Shown: positions 1-8,186, counted from the first letter of the stretch. The stretch is 64,000 nt of DNA from Lactococcus carnosus (GCF_006770265.1 NZ_CP017194.1:1302001-1366000), one strand, 5' to 3'. Notes: generated by a model from the letters alone, not told the origin. Numbers and translations are program-made.

Positions 1-263
1 TCAAAGCTCATGTTCAGCGCATCCACTACCTCAAAAGAGACAGTTGGATAAGTTTCTTTTGCTTTTTGAATCATGTCTGGAGAGCCATCTACTCCCAAAA
101 CGTCAGGGTACTTATCTGAAATCTCAGAGGTTAAGGTACCAGTCCCACACCCTAAATCCAATATTTTTTGATCACTAGCATCTGGGATATAGCTGAGTAA
201 TCCCTTGCCATATTCAGATACAAAATCATGTTTACCATCGTATAACGTCGAATCCCATTTCAT
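1..263 (-). CDS. class I SAM-dependent methyltransferase (C-terminus beyond window)
   Basis: The reading frame starts at 263 and runs off the window edge at 1, so only about 87 N-terminal residues are seen. A GAGGTAGCTT ribosome site precedes the ATG. The visible part has the Rossmann motif I of class I methyltransferases (ILDLGCGTGTLTSEI), an acidic motif at the end of beta2 (VLGVDGSPDMI) and a motif-II-like region (VVDALNM). This is the fold of the Methyltransf_11/25 families, which transfer methyl groups from S-adenosylmethionine to small molecules or, less often, nucleic acids. The substrate cannot be told from this fragment. No partner gene is adjacent. Confidence 0.8.
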   Translation of the reverse strand, partial: MKWDSTLYDGKHDFVSEYGKGLLSYIPDASDQKILDLGCGTGTLTSEISDKYPDVLGVDGSPDMIQKAKETYPTVSFEVVDALNMSF

Positions 264-436
264 AAGCTACCTCATTTCTTAATCGTATTATAGCATAAAG
301 GCTGGTAGCATTGGGATATGAAGCCATATGAGCCAAGTTAATCCAATGAAACTGCTAGTAAGCTGCTGTCCTTTTAACTTAGACTTTGCATCAGATATCT
401 GGAAGGAATTGATTCGCAACGATGACACATAGTCTA

Positions 437-835
437 TCATGATTTCTGAGTTTCATTCGCATATGCATAATATCCAGGTTTATCATGATAGTACCATTCT
501 CTATTAAATAAAATATCATTTTCAGGGAGTTTTTCTAAAACTGATATAGATATGCAATAGCCCTTATCTAACATATTATGATAATAAATAGTTGTCCCAC
601 AATGATTGCAGAAGCCCCTTTCTGCTTTACCAACAGCGTTATAGGATGCCAAAGTATCCTGTGTCCTAAACTCAGGTGCCTCTTGCGCATATAAATAAGC
701 AAAACCAGTACCACCACTACTTTTCCTACACATAGAACAGTGACAGACATGCATCTTTAAGTTAACTAGTCTTACTTGAAATGTAACACGTTGACACAGA
801 CAAGCACCCTCAAATTTATTTTCCATTAGTCGCAT
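437..835 (-). CDS. GFA (glutathione-dependent formaldehyde-activating)/CENP-V fold protein
   Basis: A 132-residue protein with the zinc-cysteine pattern of the GFA family: an N-terminal CLCQRVTFQV, the central HCSMCRK and a later CNHCGT. These cysteines bind structural and catalytic zinc in characterised members. The family is named for one enzyme acting on S-hydroxymethylglutathione, but most members have unknown substrates, so formaldehyde chemistry should not be assumed. The start is ambiguous: the ATG at 835 has a purine-rich stretch only 3-4 bases upstream, and an in-frame ATG at 826 has AGAAAG at a better distance. It appears to be a single-gene unit. Confidence 0.75.
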   Translation of the reverse strand: MRLMENKFEGACLCQRVTFQVRLVNLKMHVCHCSMCRKSSGGTGFAYLYAQEAPEFRTQDTLASYNAVGKAERGFCNHCGTTIYYHNMLDKGYCISISVLEKLPENDILFNREWYYHDKPGYYAYANETQKS

Positions 836-915
836 ACTTTCTTTTTTTAAGCCTATTATAGCACAACAAAACGATGCTAAACTTAGGTACTATCATTAAT
901 TATAAGGATATCGGG

Positions 916-1158
916 TCAATTTTCACCTGATTTATGACAACTGGACAAGATGACTTTTAGCATCAAGTGAACACCCTTTGGTATAATTTGAGACAATATC
1001 ATGACTAAAACAAATACGATCGCCCATATTATCAGCCATGCGTCCCAAATTAATTTCCCATTTGTTAAATAATTCAATAATAAACTTAAACTGCCAGTCG
1101 TAAGTAAGTTAGTGATTAACAAGTGAATCCTAACGTAGATCTTGTTTGATTCATCCAT
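916..1158 (-). CDS. small two-TM membrane protein (DUF2798-like)
   Basis: An 80-residue protein with two hydrophobic segments (about residues 12-32 and 37-57) around a short polar turn, and a basic/polar tail. The size and topology recall DUF2798-type proteins, but I see no diagnostic motif. It lies 1 bp downstream of the ABM monooxygenase stop and probably shares its MerR-controlled transcript, which suggests a linked stress or detoxification role. Function unknown. Confidence 0.55.
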   Translation of the reverse strand: MDESNKIYVRIHLLITNLLTTGSLSLLLNYLTNGKLIWDAWLIIWAIVFVLVMILSQIIPKGVHLMLKVILSSCHKSGEN

Positions 1159-1159
1159 G

Positions 1160-1468
1160 CTATAGGGATACCTTTTCTGAACTTTCGAATAGCTCGATTG
1201 TATCTAGCTGCTCACTAAAGAAAGCTTTAGTATAGTCTTTTTGATGGTGTGCATAAAATGCCTCTTTATTTTCCCATATCTCCCAAAGCGCAAACCGCTC
1301 CTCATCTCTATCAAGGGGAACGATTTTAAATAAGATACACCCCGCCTCAATACTTGTCACTGCTTGCAATGCTGATAATTTCTCAATTAAATCATTATAC
1401 CCTATCTTTTTGGTAGATTGTACAATCGCAGTACAATACAAAAAAGGGGCTTTTAAATCATTCGTCAT
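1160..1468 (-). CDS. antibiotic-biosynthesis-monooxygenase (ABM) domain protein
   Basis: About 102 residues from the ATG at 1468, chosen because GAGGAGGAAG sits just upstream; the open frame extends to 1537 but would cross the promoter. The protein looks like a ferredoxin-like ABM fold: an N-terminal beta strand, a helix (IEKLSALQAV), the FALWEIWENKEAFYAHH stretch typical of family members, and a final strand. YgiN-type relatives act on quinols or oxidise small aromatics without a cofactor; many remain uncharacterised. It is transcribed divergently from a MerR regulator across a shared palindromic operator, so it is probably the regulator's target. Confidence 0.72.
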   Translation of the reverse strand: MTNDLKAPFLYCTAIVQSTKKIGYNDLIEKLSALQAVTSIEAGCILFKIVPLDRDEERFALWEIWENKEAFYAHHQKDYTKAFFSEQLDTIELFESSEKVSL

Positions 1469-1494
1469 ATCTTCCTCCTCTATTCTAATATTAG

Positions 1495-1523
1495 TGTATA
1501 CTATAGAGTATACTCTATAGCAA
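1495..1523 (-). promoter_or_regulatory. MerR-type promoter with a 20-bp perfect palindrome in the spacer
   Basis: On the minus strand a TTGCTA -35 (1518-1523) and TATACA -10 (1495-1500) are 17 bp apart. The spacer and the edge of the -35 are filled by CTATAGAGTATACTCTATAG (1501-1520), a perfect palindrome. Placement of a dyad between -35 and -10 is the classic MerR-family operator arrangement. It drives the monooxygenase gene and lies 15 bp upstream of the divergent merR start, so it can also serve autoregulation. Confidence 0.7.
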
Positions 1524-1535
1524 GGAAAAATTAGC

Positions 1536-1886
1536 ATGTTTATAAAAGAATTTTCTGAGAAGACAGGTTTATCAATTGATACGTTAAGATATTATGAAAA
1601 TGAGAACCTCTTAGCCCCTAAAAGAAATCAACACAATTATAGGGATTATACTGAATCTGATGTCTGTTGGGTTGAGTTACTATTAAAAATGAAACAAACA
1701 GGGATGTCTATCAATGAAATAAAAGGGTATGCGGCGTTACAAGAGCAGGGGGATGTTTCGTTAGCTAATAGAATTGACATTTTAGATAAGCATTTGACTA
1801 GCCTTAAACAGGCTAAGGAAACTTTAGAGCAGACGATGTCTTTTGTTGAGCGAAAAATCAGTGGTTATAAACAAAGACTTCATTAA
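1536..1886 (+). CDS. MerR family transcriptional regulator
   Basis: A 116-residue regulator with an N-terminal winged helix-turn-helix (residues 1-70; FSEKTGLSIDTLRYYENENLL is cut here to its core, SIDTLRYYE), the usual RDYTESDV wing, and a C-terminal coiled-coil dimerisation helix (about residues 75-112). There is no cysteine-rich metal-binding tail, so it belongs with the TipA/SoxR/small-ligand type MerRs instead of the metal sensors. An AAGGA ribosome site lies 9 bp upstream. Divergent from the ABM monooxygenase gene and likely its controller through the 1501-1520 palindrome. Confidence 0.85.
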   Translation: MFIKEFSEKTGLSIDTLRYYENENLLAPKRNQHNYRDYTESDVCWVELLLKMKQTGMSINEIKGYAALQEQGDVSLANRIDILDKHLTSLKQAKETLEQTMSFVERKISGYKQRLH

Positions 1887-1986
1887 ATGATTAACTTGTG
1901 AAATTTTGCTTATATCTGTTTTTTAGGACTGGCATCCTCTCTCCATTTTACAGCTATGTTCTATACTCATGAGGCTAATGCTATAG

Positions 1987-2025
1987 AAAAAACGATGGTG
2001 AACTTAGGTTCTACCATCGTTTTTC
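1987..2025. terminator. bidirectional intrinsic terminator between two convergent MerR genes
   Basis: ACGATGGT (1992-1999) pairs with ACCATCGT (2013-2020). The stem is extended by A4/T4 and flanked by A- and T-runs, so it can act for both the plus-strand merR at 1536 and the minus-strand merR ending at 2040. Confidence 0.8.
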
Positions 2026-2039
2026 TATGTCATACCTAG

Positions 2040-2471
2040 TTAGAGACACTTATGACTTGATTCAGCTAGTTCATCACTACTTTGACCTTTTTCAAGTGCT
2101 TGCAATTTTTGCTCAACTTGAGAAATATGAGCATCATAATGATCAATTTTGTAGGTCAGGTAATCAATCGCATACTGAATATCTGCCTTTTTATCAGCCA
2201 TAATGGCACGTTGCTCCTTGAGCAAGGCTAATTGGGCATCATGATGGTTTGCTTCATCATCAATCAAGTCCATATAGGTTTTAAGGGTTGCTATCGGCAT
2301 CCCTGCCTGTCTCATTGACCTGACAAAGGAAATCCTACTTAGCGTTCTCTCGCCAAAGGTTCTAATACCAGAGGGCGTCCGATCAATCGTGGTCAGTAAG
2401 CCTACTTTTTCATAATAGCGAATGGTATTTGCTGAAACCCCACATTTTGCCGCTGCTTCTTTGATATTCAT
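2040..2471 (-). CDS. MerR family regulator of the adjacent alcohol dehydrogenase (AdhR-like)
   Basis: A 143-residue MerR regulator with an N-terminal HTH (SANTIRYYEKVGLL), the SFVRSMRQAGMPIATLK region typical of the AdhR/NmlR/YyaN type, a long coiled coil (residues about 80-125) and a polar tail ending in one Cys. Members of this group sense aldehydes or electrophiles through a cysteine and activate an adjacent medium-chain dehydrogenase. Here the gene lies 12 bp downstream of such a dehydrogenase on the same strand, so both are probably co-transcribed and the regulator controls its own operon. Confidence 0.85.
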   Translation of the reverse strand: MNIKEAAAKCGVSANTIRYYEKVGLLTTIDRTPSGIRTFGERTLSRISFVRSMRQAGMPIATLKTYMDLIDDEANHHDAQLALLKEQRAIMADKKADIQYAIDYLTYKIDHYDAHISQVEQKLQALEKGQSSDELAESSHKCL

Positions 2472-2483
2472 CTTAGCCTACGA

Positions 2484-3527
2484 TTATCCTTGAGAGACAC
2501 GCAAGAGTGATTTGATCGTTTTACGTTCATCCATGTCTTGGTATGCTGCTTGTATCTCGTCGAGTTGATAAGTTGCTGTAAACACTTTTCCTGGGTTGAT
2601 TTCGCCATCTAGAACAGCCTGTAATAGCAACGCTTTATCCCAAAGTGAGACTGATGCAACACCACCAGTTAAGCCGATGTTCTTAGCAAATAATCGTGTC
2701 ATATAGGGATTATAGTCGACATCATGTGGAATCCCAACACGGCCAATATTACCACCCGCACGCGCCACTTTAAAGGCTGTTTCGACAGAACTCTTAGTCC
2801 CAGCACACTCTAAAACAGCATCCGCACCAAGGCCGTCTGTCATCGCTAATATTTGATCAACGGCTGCTTGATCACGTTCTTTAATGATAGCAGTCGCACC
2901 AAATTCTGTAGCCATTGCACCACGATCATCATGGCGACTCATCATAATAATTTTGTCTGCACCAAGTAATTTTGCTGAAATAACAGCACACAGACCAACT
3001 GCACCATCGCCAAAGATGACAACCGTATCCCCTTTTTTCACTTGGGCAGCCTTAGCAGCATGGAAGCCTGTAGGCATGACATCAGCAAGCGTTGTCAAAC
3101 TGGCCAACTGTTCATCTGTATAGTCACTAGGTTGCCCTGGTACCTTAACAAGCGCACCATCTGCATTGATTGCTCGGTAGTATTCTGCTTGATGGGCACT
3201 AGTCGCACCAGCATCATTGATACAGTTTCCCTCAAAGCCAGCCTTACAAATTTTACAGTGGCCACAACCATGCGTAAATGGGACGATAACAAAATCACCT
3301 TTACGAAACTGCGTAACATCCTGGCCAACAGATTCGATGACGCCTATTGCTTCATGACCGACAACGCCTGGTTCCTTTTTAGAGATACCTCTGTACCACC
3401 AAAGGTCTGAGCCACAAACACAAGCTCTCACAATTTTAATCACGGCATCCGTCGGATTCTCTAGTTCTGGTTTGGGTAACTCTCGAACTTCCATTTCTCC
3501 TGGTGCTACAAAATATGCAGATTTCAT
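2484..3527 (-). CDS. zinc-dependent medium-chain alcohol dehydrogenase
   Basis: 347 residues from the ATG at 3527 (RBS AAGAGG, 7 bp upstream); an upstream in-frame ATG at 3545 has a worse ribosome site. It carries the catalytic zinc site of the MDR superfamily (CVCGSDLWW, GHEAIG), the structural-zinc loop (GCGHCKICKAGFEGNC) and a Rossmann NAD(P) site (VVIFGDGAVGLCAV). It would oxidise or reduce alcohols/aldehydes in the cytosol. Co-transcription with an AdhR-like MerR suggests a role in aldehyde or electrophile detoxification; the natural substrate is unknown. Confidence 0.88.
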   Translation of the reverse strand: MKSAYFVAPGEMEVRELPKPELENPTDAVIKIVRACVCGSDLWWYRGISKKEPGVVGHEAIGVIESVGQDVTQFRKGDFVIVPFTHGCGHCKICKAGFEGNCINDAGATSAHQAEYYRAINADGALVKVPGQPSDYTDEQLASLTTLADVMPTGFHAAKAAQVKKGDTVVIFGDGAVGLCAVISAKLLGADKIIMMSRHDDRGAMATEFGATAIIKERDQAAVDQILAMTDGLGADAVLECAGTKSSVETAFKVARAGGNIGRVGIPHDVDYNPYMTRLFAKNIGLTGGVASVSLWDKALLLQAVLDGEINPGKVFTATYQLDEIQAAYQDMDERKTIKSLLRVSQG

Positions 3528-3561
3528 CTTTTTTCCTCTTTTCATTTATCGTTCATCCTAT

Positions 3562-3590
3562 TTTATACCTTAGCCTTAAGGCTAAGTCAA
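3562..3590 (-). promoter_or_regulatory. MerR-type promoter with 18-bp perfect palindrome
   Basis: Minus-strand -35 TTGACT (3585-3590) and -10 TATAAA (3562-3567) are 17 bp apart. The perfect palindrome CTTAGCCTTAAGGCTAAG (3569-3586) fills the spacer. It is the expected operator of the AdhR-like regulator encoded downstream. Confidence 0.75.
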
Positions 3591-3718
3591 GTAAAATGTA
3601 TTGCTGAACTTATTATTTTATGACCTCGTCATGTCATTTTTCAAATTAAATGATAAAGTCGTTTATTATTGGCTTATTTGTCTTTCAAAAGAAATAGAAG
3701 ACGATTGCTAAACCTAAC

Positions 3719-3753
3719 ATAAAAAAAGTAGCAAAATTTACTTTTGCTACTTT
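3719..3753 (-). terminator. intrinsic terminator of the universal stress protein gene
   Basis: AAAGTAGCAAAA (3725-3736) pairs perfectly with TTTTGCTACTTT (3742-3753). Read on the minus strand it is followed by a run of T. Confidence 0.85.
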
Positions 3754-3771
3754 AGACGTACCAGCATTACC

Positions 3772-4200
3772 TCACTTAACAACCATCACATTACACGGTG
3801 CATGATTCACAACGTATTGTGTTGTTGACCCAATGAATAGTTTATCAATGACGCCAGTACCAGTCGCACCAATCACAATCAGATCAATCTCATTGTCTTT
3901 AGCATACTGTACAATTTTTCGTTTTGCATTACCATCGTAGAGGTCCTTATCAATTAAGTCAACCTCTCCGTTTACCAACTCAGTTACTTTACTGAGGATA
4001 TCGCTGGCCATTTTATCCAGTGCTGTCGTCCCAGTGACAGACATATCCAAGGTATCATAGTAACGATTTGTTTCCTTAACGGTTAAGACCCATAACTTAC
4101 CGTCATTTCTTTTGGTAATTTCAATCGCTTCACGAACTGCATTATAAGCTTGTTCTGATCCATCGACAGCAACCAGGATATTTTTGTATTGATCTTTCAT
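3772..4200 (-). CDS. universal stress protein, UspA family
   Basis: 142 residues, the normal single-domain length. It has the N-terminal ILVAVDGSEQAYNAV segment and the C-terminal ATP-binding loop pattern (IGATGTGVIDKLFIGSTTQYVV: G-x2-G-x9-GS/T), so it is of the ATP-binding class. Such proteins are cytosolic homodimers induced by starvation and stress; a specific role cannot be assigned. It is a single-gene unit with its own terminator. Confidence 0.9.
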   Translation of the reverse strand: MKDQYKNILVAVDGSEQAYNAVREAIEITKRNDGKLWVLTVKETNRYYDTLDMSVTGTTALDKMASDILSKVTELVNGEVDLIDKDLYDGNAKRKIVQYAKDNEIDLIVIGATGTGVIDKLFIGSTTQYVVNHAPCNVMVVK

Positions 4201-4445
4201 AATGGCACCTCACCTTCTAATTCTATTATAAAACTATGTGATTAAAAAAGACACTGATAACTAATGAATCGCCTATTTTAAGCAATGTTGACTAAGTTTT
4301 ACTTGCCTATTGACACTTTCTCACATTTTTACATCAGTCTTAACCCTTCAAATTCAGTTGATCCCTTTTTTGATAACTTATGCTATACTACAAATAAGTA
4401 TCATTTTCTTTAATTTTTCAAACATTTTATTTGAGGAGGTCAATA

Positions 4446-6116
4446 ATGCATAATCGACAACTAAACCATATCACATGGCTCATGGTTCTGATCTTTATAT
4501 TTAATTATCTTGCTGCAAGCTGTCTTCATTATTTCTTATCCTATGCGCCACAAGCCTACCAAATCAATACATCAAGCTTTAAGCACTTAGTGGATGATTT
4601 ATTGGCTCATGCACCTATTTATGCCATCACGATTATGACATATTTCCTTATTTTTAGCTTATTTGTCAGCCTACTTATTTTAAGTGAATTATTAATCCAT
4701 CATCAACTCAGCTGGCAAAAATTTTTAAGCGCAGTAAAGCGGCCTAAATTATATGGGTTTGTACTTGCTTTGATTATCATCTTACTACCACTTAATGAAC
4801 TGGGTCTAAAAATACCAGTTGCCAACTACATGACCATTCCGCAAACATTCATGGCCATGATTGCTAACCCATTTATCTTAACTGGCCTATCACTCCTTTA
4901 TGTACTGGTACTCTTTTTCGTCCTACGATTAAAACATATCCCTTACTATCTGATTATAGATGGCATTAAACAGGAAAGTTTAATCAAGAAAAGTTGGCAA
5001 GCAACTCAAAAATCAGCTTGGCATCACTTTAGGCAACTCGGTTTTATTTTTGTCAAGATTGCCTTTGCTTTTGCTATCCTTTCCGGTATACAATTTTTGA
5101 TAGATATAGCGAATCATAGAAACTGGAGTGTGTTCACTGCCAATCTATTTACCTCAATGCTAGCAGGAGTACTCTATTTTTATACGGCTACCATCCTATA
5201 CCTATTTCTCTCGAATCCAGACCAGAAAAGACAGGTGCAAACACGTCAAAACTTTGCGCATATTGCACATATCAGGGCTGTTCTGTTTTTAGTCATCATT
5301 GGCTTTTCTACTATCTATCTGTCAGGCAAACAATTAAAAGTAACCCATCAAAATTATCTAGTCATTGCACATATGGGCATCTCATCCAAATCAGATATCC
5401 CAAATACGATTAAGAACTTGAAAAAAGTACACGCGACGCATCCAGACTATGTCGAAATAGACATTCAAAAAACAAAAGACGGTCAGTATGTTTTGAGTCA
5501 CGACCCTGCTATAAAAAATCAAGAGGATAAGTCATATCAGATTAGTGACTATACCTGGGAACAATTAAAAGACATCACATTTTTACACGAGAATCAAAAG
5601 ACAACATTATCAAATTTTAAGGATTATTTGATTCTTGCAAATGAGCTAAAACAAAAATTACTCGTCGAACTAAAATTTGACCAAACAGTTAGTAATCAAG
5701 AATTAAAAGCCTTTTCAGAAGACTTCGGCCAATTACTAGCTGAAAATAAAGCGCAATTACAGTCCTTAAATCAGAACTCACTCCTTAGAATTGATCAATT
5801 CTTGGATAATGACCTAGGCCTATTATCCCCTATTCAAAATGACGTCAATCAATCAAAATTGAGTCAATTTTACGCCATTGAATCTTCTAGTTTAACTCAA
5901 AAAACGATTACGCAAGCGACTAGCGTGAACAAATCAATTTATGCATGGACGGTTAACTCTCATAAAGAGATCCAAACAACTTATGCTATAGGCGTGACAG
6001 GATTTATTACCGATTATCCTGCTAAAACACGACAATACTTGACAAAAATATCAGATCGACCACACTATGCATTAGTTCCCACAGGGACACTGCTATTAAA
6101 ACGCTCTGATTTCTAG
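4446..6116 (+). CDS. membrane-anchored glycerophosphodiester phosphodiesterase-like protein
   Basis: 556 residues from the ATG at 4446, five bases after GAGGAGGT (4433-4440). The N-terminal ~300 residues are membrane-embedded with about seven hydrophobic segments (the GPDPase membrane domain). The C-terminal GDPD TIM-barrel faces outside or inside depending on topology. GDPD hallmarks are partly present: VEIDIQKTKDGQYVLSHDP carries the E/D metal ligands and catalytic His. The usual HRG near the start of the domain reads HMG (IAHMGIS), and the ENT motif reads PNT. The HMG change removes a strongly conserved arginine, so activity may be altered or lost. Characterised relatives cleave glycerophosphodiesters or trim lipoteichoic acid. 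Standalone gene. Confidence 0.85.
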   Translation: MHNRQLNHITWLMVLIFIFNYLAASCLHYFLSYAPQAYQINTSSFKHLVDDLLAHAPIYAITIMTYFLIFSLFVSLLILSELLIHHQLSWQKFLSAVKRPKLYGFVLALIIILLPLNELGLKIPVANYMTIPQTFMAMIANPFILTGLSLLYVLVLFFVLRLKHIPYYLIIDGIKQESLIKKSWQATQKSAWHHFRQLGFIFVKIAFAFAILSGIQFLIDIANHRNWSVFTANLFTSMLAGVLYFYTATILYLFLSNPDQKRQVQTRQNFAHIAHIRAVLFLVIIGFSTIYLSGKQLKVTHQNYLVIAHMGISSKSDIPNTIKNLKKVHATHPDYVEIDIQKTKDGQYVLSHDPAIKNQEDKSYQISDYTWEQLKDITFLHENQKTTLSNFKDYLILANELKQKLLVELKFDQTVSNQELKAFSEDFGQLLAENKAQLQSLNQNSLLRIDQFLDNDLGLLSPIQNDVNQSKLSQFYAIESSSLTQKTITQATSVNKSIYAWTVNSHKEIQTTYAIGVTGFITDYPAKTRQYLTKISDRPHYALVPTGTLLLKRSDF

Positions 6117-6246
6117 GGTATACAAATTATGCTTGGCTTAATCAGTCTACTCGTATGCGATCAATCGCATAGAAATGAAAAAAGTAGATGACAATTAGAC
6201 CTAAACCTTCTTGCACACCTACCTATTTTAAATTTTTTGATGACAG

Positions 6247-6975
6247 TTACTCATAGCTATAATAAGTAATCGGTCTACTCGTTTCTTCCCACTTTTGTAA
6301 CTTTTTCGTTTCGGTTAAATAGCCAGGTAACAAGGCTATCCCTTGTCCAGATTCTATACAAGTGATGATATTTTCAAAGGAGTCGAGTTCAATCACGACC
6401 TTATCCTTGGCGAATTCAGCAAGTGTCTGTTGTCTAAAGGGGCAAGTCTCATCTCGATTCACGAAGCAATAAGCACATTGTGCATCATCAATCAATGGTG
6501 ATGCTAAATAATACGAATCGATTGTTTTTCTAGTTTCCGCCATATCTGACACATGCTTTAACCTTAAAAAACTGATGATCCTATCAAAGCTATTTTTGAG
6601 TGATGCTGATGCGATATCTCTTGTTTTTTTGATGGTGATGGTGTCTTTAGTGATGTCAATGGTTTGTAAATTGTTGATGTCATCATTTAGGAGTAACTCG
6701 GAGATCAGTATTTTTTTCGTATCAGCATTAAACCTTTCTTTTATAGCCGCTAAGTTTTGAATGGCTTCTTTTGCAAATAGATAAAATTGATCCCCATTTT
6801 TAGTCGGTGTTAAGCCATTGTAACGTCTGATGAAAAGTCTTGTCTCCATATCAAGCTCTAACTTCTTCAAGCGTGCAGTCAAATTAGACTGGGCATAGCC
6901 TAAATGCATGGCACTCTGATTTAAGGATCCTGTCTCATAAATATCGACAAATATAGCTAAGTCATTAAAATTCAT
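6247..6975 (-). CDS. LysR family transcriptional regulator (short)
   Basis: 242 residues with a typical LysR winged HTH at the N-terminus (residues 1-60; GSLNQSAMHLGYAQSNLTARLKKLE pattern) and a reduced effector domain; common LysR proteins are about 290-300 residues. The C-terminus keeps the second Rossmann-like lobe elements (VVIELDSFENIITCIESGQGIALLPG). Two cysteines (CAYCF) followed by CPF in the middle are unusual. It is divergent from a DUF4865 gene and, by LysR custom, probably controls it from the shared 110-bp interval. Confidence 0.85.
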   Translation of the reverse strand: MNFNDLAIFVDIYETGSLNQSAMHLGYAQSNLTARLKKLELDMETRLFIRRYNGLTPTKNGDQFYLFAKEAIQNLAAIKERFNADTKKILISELLLNDDINNLQTIDITKDTITIKKTRDIASASLKNSFDRIISFLRLKHVSDMAETRKTIDSYYLASPLIDDAQCAYCFVNRDETCPFRQQTLAEFAKDKVVIELDSFENIITCIESGQGIALLPGYLTETKKLQKWEETSRPITYYSYE

Positions 6976-7086
6976 ATCTGCTCATTTCACCTATCACTTT
7001 TTGTTATAAGTATATCATTTTCTGGTATTATGCAACACCCTCCTATTCTTTTATAATTAAGCTATCAAAGAAAAAGGAGTACTACT

Positions 7087-7563
7087 ATGCAAGCAATGCG
7101 ATATGATATTAGTTTACCTACTGATTATGATATGACAATCATCAGGGATCGGGTGAAAAACACAGGACACTTGATGTCTGGATTTCAAGATTTGTACGTC
7201 AAAATTTTCATGATTTCTGAGAAAAGTCAAGGTGCGCTTTCTAATAGCTACAGTCCGCTTTATGTCTGGAAACATACAGATGGCATGTCTAAATTCATCT
7301 TCGATGGTTATTTTGACAATATTTTAACGTCATTTGGTTGGCAGCATATCGAAATTGGGATCACAACAACCGTTACTTTGGCAGATGACTTTATGTCAAG
7401 TCGCTATGTTACTGAAGAGGTACAAGATATTCGAGAAACTAACTCACTAAAGCAGGTTGAATGCCAAGACAAGCTAGGTGATGAGGAAACTGGAAAGCTC
7501 GTAATCTATAATCCAGATAAATGGAAAAAAGTGATTTATCGGTTTTATAAAGAGAAACCTTAA
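7087..7563 (+). CDS. DUF4865 family protein
   Basis: 158 residues, preceded by AAAGGAG. It matches the pattern I know for DUF4865: an N-terminal MRYDISLPTDYDMTIIRDRV, the GHLMSGF region, and YSPLYVWKHTDGMSKFIFDGYFDNIL. It is somewhat shorter than many members. The family has no established biochemical role; members are commonly found beside LysR-type regulators, as here. A monooxygenase-like dimeric alpha/beta fold is possible, but nothing in the sequence proves a function. Confidence 0.75.
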   Translation: MQAMRYDISLPTDYDMTIIRDRVKNTGHLMSGFQDLYVKIFMISEKSQGALSNSYSPLYVWKHTDGMSKFIFDGYFDNILTSFGWQHIEIGITTTVTLADDFMSSRYVTEEVQDIRETNSLKQVECQDKLGDEETGKLVIYNPDKWKKVIYRFYKEKP

Positions 7564-8074
7564 ACACAACATCGCTGCTTTGAAATCCTCTATATTGCAA
7601 GATGATAGGACCTCCCCAGGCTGAACACCGTATGCTAAAGATAGTAGCTTATTATCATTGCATGCTATAACGATACTATCATTATCCAGATAGTTACTTG
7701 CCTATTTATTAAAGCAATATATAAACGATTAATCGGACATGAGTCTAGGACTAGAAAGGCTCTTGTCCTTTTTTTGTGTTTTAGGTGTCTGTAACCTTAA
7801 GTTCTACTGCTTACTTATCGTGACAAAAGATAAGGAAATCAAAAATAGAAGCAATTTAAATATAGTATCTTTATCTAGCTATCAATTATCTACAAATTTT
7901 ACCTAAATACTTGAATTAGCGTGTATTATTAAGCGCTTTTTTGTTATAATAATTTTAACGTTATATTAAATTATTATTTCATGATTTTCTTATTTGCTTT
8001 TTAGAAAACGCATCCATAACATAAGCAATGAAACAATGCTATAACGACTAATTGACTACTAAATCATTTAATTT
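7564..8074. other. 510-bp A+T-rich intergenic region
   Basis: No convincing gene. A modest hairpin, GGAC-AGA with TCT-GTCC at 7747-7767, is followed by a T7 run and may terminate the DUF4865 transcript. An extended -10 (TGTTATAAT, -10 at 7945-7950) on the plus strand could start a long leader for the surface-protein gene at 8165. Confidence 0.4.
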
Positions 8075-8110
8075 CGTGCAAACCTGATTCACGTTAAAAG
8101 CTAGGAGGAG
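8075..8110 (+). repeat. conserved 5' element, copy 1
   Basis: CGTGCAAACCTGATTCACG, then TTAAAAGCT and AGGAGGAG. The same element, CGTGCAAAyyTGATyCACGTTAAA plus a strong ribosome site, recurs at 8837 and 9956. CGTG and CACG can form a short hairpin just upstream of the ribosome site. Copy 1 precedes a 21-codon mini-ORF that overlaps the repeat-rich surface-protein gene. Confidence 0.8.
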
Positions 8111-8120
8111 AAAAAATAGG

Positions 8121-8186
8121 ATGGAAAAGAAAAAGGAAAATATCATCCTAAATAAGGAGAACAGATGCGTATATTTTTGGGGATGA
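8121..8186 (+). CDS. 21-residue leader ORF overlapping the next gene
   Basis: ATG at 8121 follows AGGAGGAG by 10 bases and the frame closes with TGA at 8184-8186, 22 bp inside the next gene. The peptide is lysine/glutamate-rich at the front and ends in a CVYFWG tail. Its beginning (MEKKK) resembles the start of the lipoprotein gene behind copy 3 of the repeat (MEKA), so it may be the original start of a gene whose frame was later replaced, or a translational-coupling leader. Expression is not shown. Confidence 0.4.
   Translation: MEKKKENIILNKENRCVYFWG

Noticed and set aside
2884-3410. Plus-strand open frames opposite the alcohol dehydrogenase
   Set aside because: Shadows of a conserved gene with no ribosome sites or recognisable domains.
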